Shown: positions 53,159 to 61,980 of the stretch, piece by piece
How positions within the stretch are numbered: the stretch's first letter is position 1
Layout of the letters: every line of letters begins with the position of its first letter
NCBI RefSeq assembly: GCF_001542625.1
Contig: NZ_CP016279.1
Location: forward strand, 8,990,001-9,054,000
From: Streptomyces griseochromogenes
GTDB lineage: Bacteria > Actinomycetota > Actinomycetes > Streptomycetales > Streptomycetaceae
Direction: 5' to 3'
Length of the DNA stretch: 64,000 bases
The notes under the pieces: model-generated
Database searches by the model: none
Told to the model about the DNA's origin: nothing
The model's input: the letters and a program-made list of their open reading frames with translations, nothing else
Made by a program: the position numbers and the translations under genes

Positions 53159-53708
53159 CCCTTCTCAGCGATCTGATCAGCACCGGAACGGGGCGGAATT
53201 CACGGTGGCCGAGCCGCGAACCGTTCGCCCGTATGACGGCGACGGACGACGGCCCGGAGCGCGTCAGCGGAATTCCCGTCACGCCCGGGCGAATCCCTCA
53301 CCAGCGGAGGTGGACCGCTTGACGAAGGATTCTGCGCGTCCGGCAATCGCCCGACAATGGGTGCGGACAACGCGTGATCAATTCGGCGAAACGTCCCGGC
53401 GTGGTCCGCTCCAGGGGGAAACGCTTTTCCTGTCCCGCCCACAGACACCCGCTCCTCCGGCATATTCATCAAGGCGGGCTAGATCCCGAACACACGAGCA
53501 TCTGCGTTCATCCGAACGTGACGAGTGGCGGATCAACCGGCCCTCGTCGGCCGGACGCCGGCACGAATGTCCGGATTGCGACTTTGCGGCTCGCGGCACC
53601 CGTAATCCGGCCGCATGGCGGATCTTGTCCGGCTGACGGTCACTCACTACACATATCCAAGACATGTGCTAAGAAGCGTCTGGCATTGCATGGCATTGGG
53701 GCGTGGTT
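53159..53708. other. 550-bp intergenic control region
   Basis: Divergent promoter region between the GMC operon and the LAL gene, clearly less GC-rich than its flanks. A weak sigma-70-like pair TTGACG (53319-53324) with GGCAAT (53342-53347) faces right. Nearer the LAL gene, TTGTCC (53625-53630) is followed by TACACA (53648-53653). No hairpin, RNA gene or convincing ORF found. Confidence 0.4.
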
Positions 53709-56561
53709 ATGACTGCTTTCGAAGGTCGTCTTATCGGCCGTGCGACTGAGCTGGCAGAACTGTCCAGGTTGGCGGAGTCCACGCTCGCGGGCGAGGGACA
53801 GGCCGTGTTCGTCGTCGGTGAGGCCGGTCTCGGGAAGACCTCGGTGCTTGAGCAGGCCGCCGCGAACGCCGAGCGCATGGGCATACGGGTGCTGCGCGCA
53901 AGCGCCCAGAACCTGGAACTGCCACGCCCGTTCGCGGTCGTCTCAAGCTGCTTGAGGCTGGAGGAGTCCCCCTCGGATGCCCCGCGGGCCCGGGCCGCCG
54001 AGGTCCTGCGGGGCGAGGCCCGCTATGGGCTTCCGGGCGCCACGAGCGAGGCGGCGGGGGCATATGCCGCGACCATCGAGGCAGTGCTCGGGCTGGTCGA
54101 GGACATGTGTACGCACGGGCCGCTGGCACTGTTCCTCGACGACCTTCAATGGGCGGACGAGGCAAGCGTGGCGGCGCTGCGTGAGCTGGTGCGTTCGGTG
54201 CATCAACTGCCGCTCCTGGTGGTGGGCGCCTACCGGCCTGCTCCCGGAGCCGGGGAAGTCGACCATCTGTCACGGAGCCCGATCGCCGGCAACCGCACCC
54301 TGCTGGAGCTGACACCACTCGACACGCGGGCCGTGGCGGCGCTGCTGGCGGATCTGTGCGGCCAGGAGGCCGGCCCGCGCCTGCGGCGCATGGCCGAGGG
54401 AGCCGCCGGCAATCCGCTGTACCTCACCGAGTTGATCGCCGCGCTGAGGCGCGAGGATGCCATCGAGACCGGCGGGGCGCAGGCGGAGACCGCCCCCGGC
54501 TGCTCGCTGCCGCCGCTGACCGCGCTGGTGACGCACCGGTTCCGTCGTCTGCGTGCTGACGTGCTGCAGGCGCTGCGCGTCGCCTCCGTACTGGGCACCG
54601 GCTGCACCACCGCCGAACTCGCCGCGGTCATGGACATACCGGTGCGTGACTTGCTGACCGTCATGGCGGAGGCCGAGGCATCCGGGGTGCTGAGGGACAC
54701 CGGCCCATGCCTGCGCTTCCGCCATGAGCTGATCCGTCACGCCCTGTACGACACCGTGCCGGAGTCGGTCCGGGCCATGCTGCATGGAAGAGCGGCACGG
54801 TGTCTTGCCGAGGCCGGGGCGGCACCTGAACGCGTTGCCGAGCACCTGCTCAACGGGATACCGAGCCCGGACTTCCTGATCACCTGGCTGGAAGGATCCG
54901 CGGCACGGCTCACCACGCGTGCGCCGTCGATGGCTCTGCGGCTGCTGGCCACGGCGCTGGAACTCGGCGACCCCACGGACGCGGGGTATGGCAATCTCCG
55001 CCTGTACCACGCCATCGCGCAGCTCTCCTGCGGTCACCTCGCCGAGGCGGAGGAGAGTGCCCGTCGCGCCCTGGCCAAGGCGGCTGAGCCCGGGTTGGCA
55101 TGCCTGATGCGCTGGGTCGTCGTTCAGGCCGCGTTCGCCCGCGGCCGGCCCGATCTGGCGCTGGCCGAGGCGCGGGCCGGATACCGGAGCACGGACGTAC
55201 CGGCGATCGAGAAAGTGCGGCTCCAGGCGTTCGGCGCGGTATGCCTCTTCGCGCTGGGCGACCTCCGCGAAGCCGGCGTGGTCGCCGCACGTGCGCGGCG
55301 TGCCGCCGACCGGGCCGGTGACAGCTCCGCCCTGGCCAACGCCCTGTACGTGTTGGCGGCCAAGCGGTTCATCGAGACGCCTGACGCCGAAGCGGTCGAA
55401 CTGGCGCGGCAGGCGTCCCGTCTCACACCCGACACGATGCACCCGTCGCAGTGGGCGGGGCTGCAACTCGCCCTGGCCAACTGCTACGCCGATCTCGATC
55501 TCGGTCACGACGCCCGGCGAGCCCTCGCCGCCGTACGAAGACCGGCGGAGCACATCGGAGGGATGTACCTGCCCTGGTACCACCTGTCCTGCGCGCTCCT
55601 CACGTTCCATACGGGTCACTGGGACGATGCCCTGGCGGAGATCGAAGCAGGCCTCAACCGCGGAGGCCGGAGCGCGATGAGCCGGGCGCTGCGGGCACTT
55701 GCAGCGGTGATCGCCGTGCACAGAGGACGGCGCCCGCTCGCCGAAGCGCACCTGACCGCCGCGGTGCCCGAGCCCGACCATGCGACGGTCGCCGCCTTCT
55801 ACGAGTACCTGCCGTTGTGCGCGGGCGTCCTTCTGGACGAAGCCCAGGGCGATGCCGGGCGCGCCTGCTCCCGGCTCGCCGAGGCGTTCGACAACGGCGT
55901 CGGCCATCTGCCGGGTCAGCTGATCCTGAGCTTCCTGACGCCTGATCTGGTCCGCCTCGCCCTGGCCCAGGGGAACCGCGCGAAGGCACAGCTGTACACC
56001 GCCGCCGCGCAGCAGCGGGCCGAACACAGCGGCGGCCTCTATCACCTCGGTGATGCCTACCGGTGTCAAGGTCTGCTGAGCGAGGAGCCCGATCTGCTCC
56101 TGGAAGCGGTCCGCTGCTACCGCAACGCTCCGCGGCCGCTCAATGCGGCACTTGCCTGTACCGACGCCGCGGAAATACTGGCACGCAGAGGGCAACTGGA
56201 CGATGCCCGCGTCCTGCTCGACCAGGCGCTGGACACCTTTGCGCAGCTGGGCGCGGTCTGGGACGCGGCACGGGCGACGTCCCGTCTGCGAGCCGTCGCC
56301 GTCCGGCGGGGCTCACAGCGGCCCCGGACCGGCGTTCGCGACGGCTGGGAGGCCCTCACCCACACCGAACGCCTGGTTGCGGAGCACGTGGCCGAAGGAT
56401 GCTCCAATCCCGAGATCGCGGCACGGCTGTCCATCGCCCGAAGTACCGTCAGCACCCATGTGTCCAGCATCCTCAGAAAGCTGGCGATGACCTCGCGGGT
56501 CGAAATCGCCGCGGAGGTGACCCGCCGGCAGAGGTCCGGGCGGCCGCCTTCGCAGGACTGA
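53709..56561 (+). CDS. LAL-type LuxR-family transcriptional regulator
   Basis: 950 residues, the usual LAL size. N-terminal STAND/AAA ATPase: Walker A GEAGLGKT (37-44), Walker B LALFLDDLQWADE near 140-152, RFRHELIRHALYDTV. A long TPR-like helical middle follows. The C-terminal LuxR helix-turn-helix is LTHTERLVAEHVAEGCSNPEIAARLSIARSTVSTHVSSILRKLAMTSRVEI (about 882-932). Such proteins are pathway activators, often of secondary metabolism. The divergent GMC operon is its natural candidate target. ATG at 53709 is chosen over GTG 53703 because GGGGCG sits at proper spacing only for the ATG. Confidence 0.88.
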   Translation: MTAFEGRLIGRATELAELSRLAESTLAGEGQAVFVVGEAGLGKTSVLEQAAANAERMGIRVLRASAQNLELPRPFAVVSSCLRLEESPSDAPRARAAEVLRGEARYGLPGATSEAAGAYAATIEAVLGLVEDMCTHGPLALFLDDLQWADEASVAALRELVRSVHQLPLLVVGAYRPAPGAGEVDHLSRSPIAGNRTLLELTPLDTRAVAALLADLCGQEAGPRLRRMAEGAAGNPLYLTELIAALRREDAIETGGAQAETAPGCSLPPLTALVTHRFRRLRADVLQALRVASVLGTGCTTAELAAVMDIPVRDLLTVMAEAEASGVLRDTGPCLRFRHELIRHALYDTVPESVRAMLHGRAARCLAEAGAAPERVAEHLLNGIPSPDFLITWLEGSAARLTTRAPSMALRLLATALELGDPTDAGYGNLRLYHAIAQLSCGHLAEAEESARRALAKAAEPGLACLMRWVVVQAAFARGRPDLALAEARAGYRSTDVPAIEKVRLQAFGAVCLFALGDLREAGVVAARARRAADRAGDSSALANALYVLAAKRFIETPDAEAVELARQASRLTPDTMHPSQWAGLQLALANCYADLDLGHDARRALAAVRRPAEHIGGMYLPWYHLSCALLTFHTGHWDDALAEIEAGLNRGGRSAMSRALRALAAVIAVHRGRRPLAEAHLTAAVPEPDHATVAAFYEYLPLCAGVLLDEAQGDAGRACSRLAEAFDNGVGHLPGQLILSFLTPDLVRLALAQGNRAKAQLYTAAAQQRAEHSGGLYHLGDAYRCQGLLSEEPDLLLEAVRCYRNAPRPLNAALACTDAAEILARRGQLDDARVLLDQALDTFAQLGAVWDAARATSRLRAVAVRRGSQRPRTGVRDGWEALTHTERLVAEHVAEGCSNPEIAARLSIARSTVSTHVSSILRKLAMTSRVEIAAEVTRRQRSGRPPSQD

Positions 56562-56606
56562 CCCCTCCGTACTCGGCGCGCGTCGGGACCGGTGGGGCGA
56601 CGCGTT

Positions 56607-56638
56607 GTTCTCCGGCTCCGTTCACGGAGCCGGAGAAC
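56607..56638. terminator. Bidirectional terminator, 14-bp stem
   Basis: GTTCTCCGGCTCCG (56607-56620) pairs perfectly with CGGAGCCGGAGAAC (56625-56638) around a 4-nt TTCA loop, between the convergent LAL and toxin-like genes. Confidence 0.85.
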
Positions 56639-56707
56639 CGTCCGACGGGATGCCGTCAGATCACGGGGTGGAGTGCTCTCGGATCACGAGGGAGCCACTC
56701 CGGCCGG

Positions 56708-57847
56708 TCACCGGTTGTCGACGCACACCTGAGCGGTGCTGTCACTCGTGCACAGCACCAGGTTGCTGCTGTGATTGTCGGTGCCGTCCTTGGCGGGGAC
56801 GGTGGCGGTGCCATCGCCCGACCACTTGTCACCAAGGTCGTTGGTGAACGTCCAGTGACCCGTCACCGTCTTCATCAGCTGGCCCCGCATGGCCCAGCTG
56901 TAGTTGTTCGGCTTCACGGATATCTTGTTCGCGTCGCTCACGGTGTCGGTCTGCGTCCAGGAGTGCTCGTAGCGTGCGCTGATCGCGCTGCTGACCTTGA
57001 CGGTGACGAATTCGACGTTGATCCCGACCTCGCTGGTGACGGTGATGGAGCTGCCCACCGTGTTGGTCTGGGACGAGGTCTGCGTCCAGGTGATGGTCCG
57101 GTCCCCGACGTCGGTGCTGTTGTTCCACACGTTGGAGCTGACCCGCTGCAGGTTCCCCACCGTTGCCACGCTGTCGCCGGTGACCGTGTAGTCGCACGAC
57201 TTGATGACGCTGGAAGCGTTGCTGCACTGCTTCAGGGCGTACTCGGTGGCCAGGTCCGTGAGGGTGGGGCCGGTGGCCCCCGGGCTGGGCGTGGGGCCGA
57301 TGATCCACTCCTGGTTGCCGCCGCCACGGCAGTCGTAGATGCCGACCGTCGTGCCGTCGTTGCCGCTTCCCCCGAACACGTCCATGCACTTGTTGGTGTT
57401 GACGTTCCGGATGAGGTAGTAGCCGTCACCACTGCCCGAGGGCTGCAGGTACCAGTTCTGCTTGCTGTTGTTCTGGTCGCAGTACACCGGCTCGACGAGG
57501 TGGTTGTTGTCGGTGTCGAAATCGATGCACTTCTGCGTCTTGTCGTTGCGGATCAGGAAACTCCCGTCACCGTTGGGCAGGAAACTCCAGTTCGCTATCG
57601 GCGTCTTGTTGATGACGATTCCGGTCCGGTAGTCCGGCGAGTCCTTCGCCAGGTCCAACGACGGCGCAAGGCCGTCGCCCTGGGTCAGGCGCGGCGACAG
57701 GGACAGGCCCGCCAGGGCGGAGGTGTCCGCGTGGGCCGTTCCGGCCGTCAGCGGAGACACCGAGGTGGCGAGGGCGGCGAGGGCGACGGCGACGAACGCG
57801 CCCATCGTCCGCCGCCCCGGCCCGTGGGGGGTCGGCTTGGTGGTCAT
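56708..57847 (-). CDS. Secreted ricin-type lectin fused to aerolysin-like candidate pore-forming domain
   Basis: 379 residues. A Sec signal (MGAFVAVALAALATSVSPLTAGTAHA, cleavage near 40) leads to a short lead segment and a ricin-B lectin region (about 90-195) with two QxW-type repeats, KQNWYLQP and NQEWIIGP. From about 200, alternating Ser/Thr-hydrophobic strands (SNVWNNSTDVGDRTITWTQTSSQTNTVGSSITVTSEVG, FVTVKVSSAISARYEHSWTQTDTVSD) and a later Gly/aromatic segment are typical of aerolysin/ETX/MTX2 beta-pore-forming toxins. I infer a carbohydrate-binding secreted toxin. No immunity or secretion partner is adjacent. ATG at 57847; the upstream frame extension lacks a ribosome site. Confidence 0.75.
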   Translation of the reverse strand: MTTKPTPHGPGRRTMGAFVAVALAALATSVSPLTAGTAHADTSALAGLSLSPRLTQGDGLAPSLDLAKDSPDYRTGIVINKTPIANWSFLPNGDGSFLIRNDKTQKCIDFDTDNNHLVEPVYCDQNNSKQNWYLQPSGSGDGYYLIRNVNTNKCMDVFGGSGNDGTTVGIYDCRGGGNQEWIIGPTPSPGATGPTLTDLATEYALKQCSNASSVIKSCDYTVTGDSVATVGNLQRVSSNVWNNSTDVGDRTITWTQTSSQTNTVGSSITVTSEVGINVEFVTVKVSSAISARYEHSWTQTDTVSDANKISVKPNNYSWAMRGQLMKTVTGHWTFTNDLGDKWSGDGTATVPAKDGTDNHSSNLVLCTSDSTAQVCVDNR

Positions 57848-58135
57848 GGCTTTTCTGTTCTCCTTCGGCAGTTCTTGCCTGTGGGACGGCTCGATGACCG
57901 GCCCTCCGCCGCAGAACGTCCTTGGGACGGGAGAGAAAGCACCCCCCGCCCTGGCTGTGGCCCGCGGCGGCGGAGTCAACGTATGGGGACCCGTGCGGCG
58001 TTACATCCTTCAACTGACGGAGGGTTGGGGACGGCGGCAAACGACAGGCGGCGCGGACGACCCGGCCACCCTCACCGGACGGATCCCCCAGGCACACCGG
58101 ACCGGACGGGCCGGGGGACCCGAACGCGCCACCGA

Positions 58136-58440
58136 TCAGGCGCCGCACTCCAGTTCGGCGATCGTCCGATCCAGCCAGGCCTTCTCGGCCTTGGACGTCG
58201 CACGCGCGATCAGCGGCACACCCTGCCGGAAGGGGTCGTCGACCTCGGCCGCCGCGAGAGGCTTGTCGCCCCGGTAGAAGAAGCTGCTCGGCTCGTCGAG
58301 GCCTTCGTCGGTCAGGCTCAGTACATGACGCGGAGCGGCGGCGATCCCTGGCTGCGCCTCGCGCCGCGGCAGGCCCGCCTTCTCCATGCGCTTGATCGCC
58401 GGGCACAGCGTGCCATGGCTGATCGCCTGGTGCCCCCGTG
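58136..58440 (-). pseudogene. PadR-family regulator, N-terminally truncated
   Basis: The minus strand encodes AISHGTLCPAIKRMEKAGL, AAPRHVLSLTDEGLDE and a helical C-terminus (AEVDDPFRQGVPLIARATSKAEKAWLDRTIAELECGA), matching the second half of a PadR winged helix plus part of the dimerisation domain. The first recognition helices are missing, replaced by sequence overlapping the MFS remnant's start. The open frame survives but cannot encode a normal PadR, so a relic is the best reading. The 288 bp upstream of the toxin gene (57848-58135) hold no other feature. Confidence 0.6.
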
Positions 58441-59062
58441 CCGTCGGACGTCGGCGACGGTTCGTCTGCCCCGGCAACGACGACACGCTTTTCCTCAGTG
58501 CCTTTGCCGGCCCTCTCCCTGTCCGTCTTCGCGCTCTGCTCGGCGGCTTACGCCTTGATCGGCCCTCTGCTCGACGTCTCCCACGATCTGCATGTCTCCG
58601 TCGCCACCGCTGGGCAGCTGCTGAGCCCCTACGCCATCGAGGTCACCATCGGCGGGCCGATCGTGACGGTGATCGGCGAGCAGTGGGGGTGGCGCGCCAC
58701 CTTCCGGGTCGTCGCCTGCTGCGCGGTCCTCGGCGTCGCCGCCATCACCCTCCTGGTCCCCTCCCACCTCGGAGGCGGCCAGAAGCTCGCGATCCGAGCG
58801 GAACTGGCGACGGTCACGCGCAAGCAGGTGCTGTGGGCGCCGGCGATCACCGCCGCGTGTCAGACCGGCAGGGCGACGGTGAGGAAGGGACAGCATCAGC
58901 GCCGGCGCCAACGCGGGGACGCCGTTGCGGGCCCTGGCCTGGATCGGTGCGGCCGTCGTCGTCGTCTCCCTGATCGGCACCCTTGTCGCGCTCCGTGCGC
59001 GGCGGGGCACGGCCGAGGCCGGCAACAACCCGGCACAGGCACCCGTGCCGTCGTCACCATGA
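58438..59062 (+). pseudogene. MFS transporter remnant with internal deletions
   Basis: The first frame encodes helix 1 (LPALSLSVFALCSAAYALIGPLL), VSVATAGQLLSPYAIEVTIGGPIVTVIGE (helix 2) and jumps directly to QWGWRATFRVVACCAVLGVAAITLLVP (helices 5-6 of normal relatives), about 100 residues missing. KQVLWAPAITA then starts the second half. From 58895 a different frame encodes the C-terminal helix, ISAGANAGTPLRALAWIGAAVVVVSLIGTLVALRARR, to a stop at 59060-59062. So at least two deletions, one frameshifting, destroyed the gene. Confidence 0.75.
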
Positions 59063-59328
59063 CCACCATGTCCGGACGCCGACGGTCGACGGGTGTCCGT
59101 CCGCGGCCCCGTCCGGCGCCGCGGAGGGTACGGCGGAAGGAAGACCCGTGCGTTCCATGACCGACACCGAGGGTCACGCTCACCGAACGTCGGTCGGCGC
59201 GTCGCCTTCCGCCCGTATCGCGTCCGCCGGATCTTGATCCGAGCGGGTGAGCAGTGGCCGCCGCTCCGGCGTGGCAGCCACCGACTTTTCGTTCTCGCAG
59301 GCCAGATCGATTCTGCATTGACCTGCGC

Positions 59329-59405
59329 TGGTGGGGCGGGTGGGACTCGAACCCACGGCCGACGGATTATGAGTCCGCTGCTCTAACCGGCTGAGCTACC
59401 GCCCC
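59329..59405 (-). tRNA. tRNA with CAU anticodon (elongator Met, or Ile2)
   Basis: Reverse strand folds as a complete cloverleaf: acceptor GGGGCGG/CCGCCCC, D-arm GCTC...GAGC, anticodon stem GCGGA/TCCGT with loop CTCATAA (anticodon CAT), T-arm GTGGG-TTCGAGT-CCCAC. The CCA tail is encoded (59329-59331). The CAU anticodon serves elongator Met or lysidine-modified Ile2; I cannot decide between them by eye. Confidence 0.9.
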
Positions 59406-59552
59406 ATAGCGGCGTGTCGCGTACATGTGTGCGCGCCGTCTGCCGCAGCATAGCCGCTCATACGATCTCCTGCTTCGGATGGTCGGCTTCTGCGCTGCTT
59501 CCTGACCTTGAGGACTTCGCAGCGCCCGCGCCGGTTCCCCCGAACATGAAAA

Positions 59553-59571
59553 AGGACCCCTGCGGGGTCCT
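59553..59571 (-). terminator. Rho-independent terminator of the tRNA-Asn pair
   Basis: Stem AGGACCCC/GGGGTCCT with a 3-nt loop, followed on the minus strand by a five-T run (59549-59553). It lies 12 bp past the second tRNA-Asn. Confidence 0.85.
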
Positions 59572-59582
59572 CGTTCAGCGTG

Positions 59583-59655
59583 CTCCCCCGACTGGACTCG
59601 AACCAGTAACCTGCCGGTTAACAGCCGGCTGCTCTGCCAATTGAGCTACGGAGGA
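59583..59655 (-). tRNA. tRNA-Asn (GUU)
   Basis: 73-nt cloverleaf on the minus strand: acceptor TCCTCCG/CGGGGGA (with a wobble pair), anticodon loop CTGTTAA (anticodon GTT), T-loop TTCGAGT, discriminator G. CCA is not encoded. Downstream copy of an identical tandem pair. Confidence 0.95.
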
Positions 59656-59661
59656 CCGAAG

Positions 59662-59734
59662 CTCCCCCGACTGGACTCGAACCAGTAACCTGCCGGTTAA
59701 CAGCCGGCTGCTCTGCCAATTGAGCTACGGAGGA
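59662..59734 (-). tRNA. tRNA-Asn (GUU), identical copy
   Basis: Same 73 nt as 59583-59655, offset by 79 bp, with a 6-bp spacer; the first transcribed of the pair. Both end at the terminator 59553-59571. Confidence 0.95.
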
Positions 59735-59892
59735 TCGCCTCGTTGCATCGAACGTACCTACCTGGGTATTCGCCAGGGGGCGGGCGCTCGCTGCGACACA
59801 TACATTAGCGCAAGCAGGGGGGTGCTCCGCCAATCGGTACTCGACGGCCCCGCCGCGGCACCGGAGACCTACGCAAGGGAAGGGTGGCAGCC

Positions 59893-60198
59893 ATGCGCTA
59901 CCGGCTCACATTCGTCGCCGGACTGGCCCTCGGTTACGTGCTCGGGACGCGGGCCGGACGCGAGCGCTACGAGCAGCTGAAGAAGTCCGCTCGCCAGATC
60001 GCGCAGAACCCCGCCGTCCGCAACACCGCCGAGACGGCCGCCCAGCAGGGCCGCGTCTACGCCGGCAAGGCCTTCCACACGGTCAGCCACAAGGTCGGCG
60101 ACCGCGTCCCGGCATCCGTCGCCGACCGCGTCCGCTCCCTGCGTGAGCGCACCATCAACGGCGCGGACGAGGACGACTGGGGCACGAGCAACACATAG
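59893..60198 (+). CDS. YtxH-like small membrane-associated protein
   Basis: 101 residues. A short hydrophobic N-terminal stretch with the glycine-rich YtxH-type motif (RLTFVAGLALGYVLGTRAGRERYEQLKKSARQIA) is followed by an amphipathic helical region (NTAETAAQQGRVYAGKAFHTVSHKVGDRVP). Such proteins are membrane-anchored and associated with stress in other bacteria; the role here is unknown. The ATG at 59893 is favoured over GTG 59884 since AAGGGAAGGG at 59876-59885 is correctly spaced for it. Confidence 0.75.
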   Translation: MRYRLTFVAGLALGYVLGTRAGRERYEQLKKSARQIAQNPAVRNTAETAAQQGRVYAGKAFHTVSHKVGDRVPASVADRVRSLRERTINGADEDDWGTSNT

Positions 60199-60223
60199 AG
60201 GACTTCTCAGTACGGGGACACTG

Positions 60224-60303
60224 CCCCAGCCCAAGGGGCACGGGGCTGTGTCGATAGGCGGCTCCGCCGCGTGGGCGCGACCGGCCACAAGGGACCCGCA
60301 CCC
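60224..60303. repeat. Streptomyces-type intergenic palindromic repeat (REP-like)
   Basis: The string running from GCCCCAGCCCAAGGGGC through GTGTCGATAGGCGGCTCCGCCGCG to GTGGGCGCGACCGGCCACAAGG is a dispersed intergenic element I recognise from many Streptomyces genomes. It contains small hairpins (GGCGGCTCCGCC at 60257-60268). It lies between the YtxH gene and the sugar kinase gene and may act as a terminator. Confidence 0.6.
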
Positions 60304-60380
60304 CGTGCAAGATCCGCTCCGCTACGGCGCTGAACCGCCGGCGGCCACAGCAAGCGCCGCGATACGGCAGAATTTTGGTC

Positions 60381-61838
60381 ATGGGGATAGTCGCCGGGTT
60401 GGACAGCTCGCCCGATTTCACGCGCATCGTCGTCTGTGACGCAGACACGGGGGCCGTGCTCCGCCAGGGGTACGCCCCGCACCCGGTCGAGGCGCCGGAC
60501 GGCGGTGGCGCGCGCCCCAGCGACGTGGACCCGCAGGCCTGGCTGCTGTCCCTGGGCGAGGCCGCGGGGGGCGGTCTGCTGGAGGGCGTGCAGGCCATCG
60601 GCGTCTCCGCGCAGCAGAACGCGCTGATCCCACTGGACGCACAGGGCAACACCGTGCGTCCGGCCATGGTCGGCGGCGACAAGCGGGCGCAGGTCGCGGC
60701 GGCCGATCTGGTCGACGCGCTCGGCGGCCGGGAGGCCTGGGCGCAGGCGGTGGGGTGTGTGCCGCAGGCCGCGCAGCCGGTCACCAAGCTGCGCTGGCTC
60801 GCCAAGAGCGAACCGGAGAACGCGCTGCGCACGGCCACCCTGCTCCAGGCCCACGACTGGCTGGTGTGGCAGTTGCTCGGACGGCCCGTGCGCAGGACCA
60901 CCGACCGCGGCGGGGCCTCCGGCACCGGGTACTGGTCCGCCGCCACCGGCGGCTACCGGCCCGACCTGGTCGAGCTGGCGCTCGGCCACCAGGCGATGCT
61001 GCCCGAGGTGATCGGCCCGTCCGACGCGGCCGGTACGACGCCGGAGGGGCTGCTGATCTCCGCCGGGACCGGGGAGACCATGGCCGCCGCGTTCGGGCTG
61101 GGGATCGGGCTGGGTGACGCCGTCGTGTCGCTCGGGGCCTCCGGGTCCGTGATGGCCGTGCACCCGGAGGCGCTCGCCGACCAGTCCGGGATGATCACCT
61201 CGCTCGCCGACGCGACCGGTATGCACCTGCCGGTCGTCACCACCCTCAACGCCGTACGCACCCTGCGCGGCGCCGCCGAACTCCTCGGCCTGCCGGATCT
61301 GGAGAGCCTGTCCGACCTGGCGATGAAGTCGACGCCGGGGTCCCATGGGCTGGTCCTGCTCCCCTACCTGGAAGGCGAGCGGACGCCGCATCTGCCGCAC
61401 ACCGCGGGCACGCTCGCCGGGCTGCGGCGCGAGTCGATGAAGCCGGAGCATCTGGCGCGGGCCGCGTTCGAGGGCATGCTGTGCGGACTGGCCGACGCGC
61501 TGGACGTGCTGCGCGGGCGGGGCGTGGATGTGCGACGGATCTTCCTGCTCGGCCCGGCCGCCGAACTGACCGCCGTGCAGGCCGCGGCGCCCTCGCTGTT
61601 CGGCGTGCAGGTCGTCGTGCCGCAGCCCGCCGACTACGCGGCGATCGGCGCGGCCCGGCAGGCCGCCTGGGCGCTCGGTGTGTCGCAGGGCACACTCGAC
61701 CCGCGCAACCCGCCGGCCTGGCAGGGTGCGGCGGCGCAGGTTCTGGAGCCGGGCGACGACCTGGCCGTGGGGCAGGCCGTACGGCAGCAGTTCGTGGCGG
61801 TGCGGGAGCAGACTCATCCGGGGGCGTTCCGGGTCTGA
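60381..61838 (+). CDS. FGGY-family carbohydrate kinase (xylulokinase-like)
   Basis: 485 residues. N-terminal ATPase lobe GLDSSPDFTRIVVCDADTG, AIGVSAQQNALIPLDAQG (xylulokinase-like SGQxH region with the His replaced), ASGTGYWSAATGGY, LISAGTGETMAAAFGLG, and the C-terminal FGGY signature-like LVLLPYLEGERTPHLPHTAGTLAG. It phosphorylates a sugar, possibly xylulose; the Gln-Gln at the His position makes substrate transfer from relatives unsafe. ATG at 60381. It is monocistronic, with a REP-like element upstream. Confidence 0.8.
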   Translation: MGIVAGLDSSPDFTRIVVCDADTGAVLRQGYAPHPVEAPDGGGARPSDVDPQAWLLSLGEAAGGGLLEGVQAIGVSAQQNALIPLDAQGNTVRPAMVGGDKRAQVAAADLVDALGGREAWAQAVGCVPQAAQPVTKLRWLAKSEPENALRTATLLQAHDWLVWQLLGRPVRRTTDRGGASGTGYWSAATGGYRPDLVELALGHQAMLPEVIGPSDAAGTTPEGLLISAGTGETMAAAFGLGIGLGDAVVSLGASGSVMAVHPEALADQSGMITSLADATGMHLPVVTTLNAVRTLRGAAELLGLPDLESLSDLAMKSTPGSHGLVLLPYLEGERTPHLPHTAGTLAGLRRESMKPEHLARAAFEGMLCGLADALDVLRGRGVDVRRIFLLGPAAELTAVQAAAPSLFGVQVVVPQPADYAAIGAARQAAWALGVSQGTLDPRNPPAWQGAAAQVLEPGDDLAVGQAVRQQFVAVREQTHPGAFRV

Positions 61839-61980
61839 GACGTAGGGCCGTGGACCGAGGCCCGGCCGGTCCTTTGACCGCTGTTGGCTTAATCGGTTGA
61901 GGTAACACGGGTGAAGTGTCCGACGATAGGGGCCAAGGGCAACCGACCGGCCCCCCACCGCCGACTCCGAGAGACACAGC

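Noticed and set aside
59329..59734. tRNA cluster as a mobile-element attachment site
   Set aside because: No integrase gene and no repeated tRNA 3' segment elsewhere in the window apart from the intact tandem copy.
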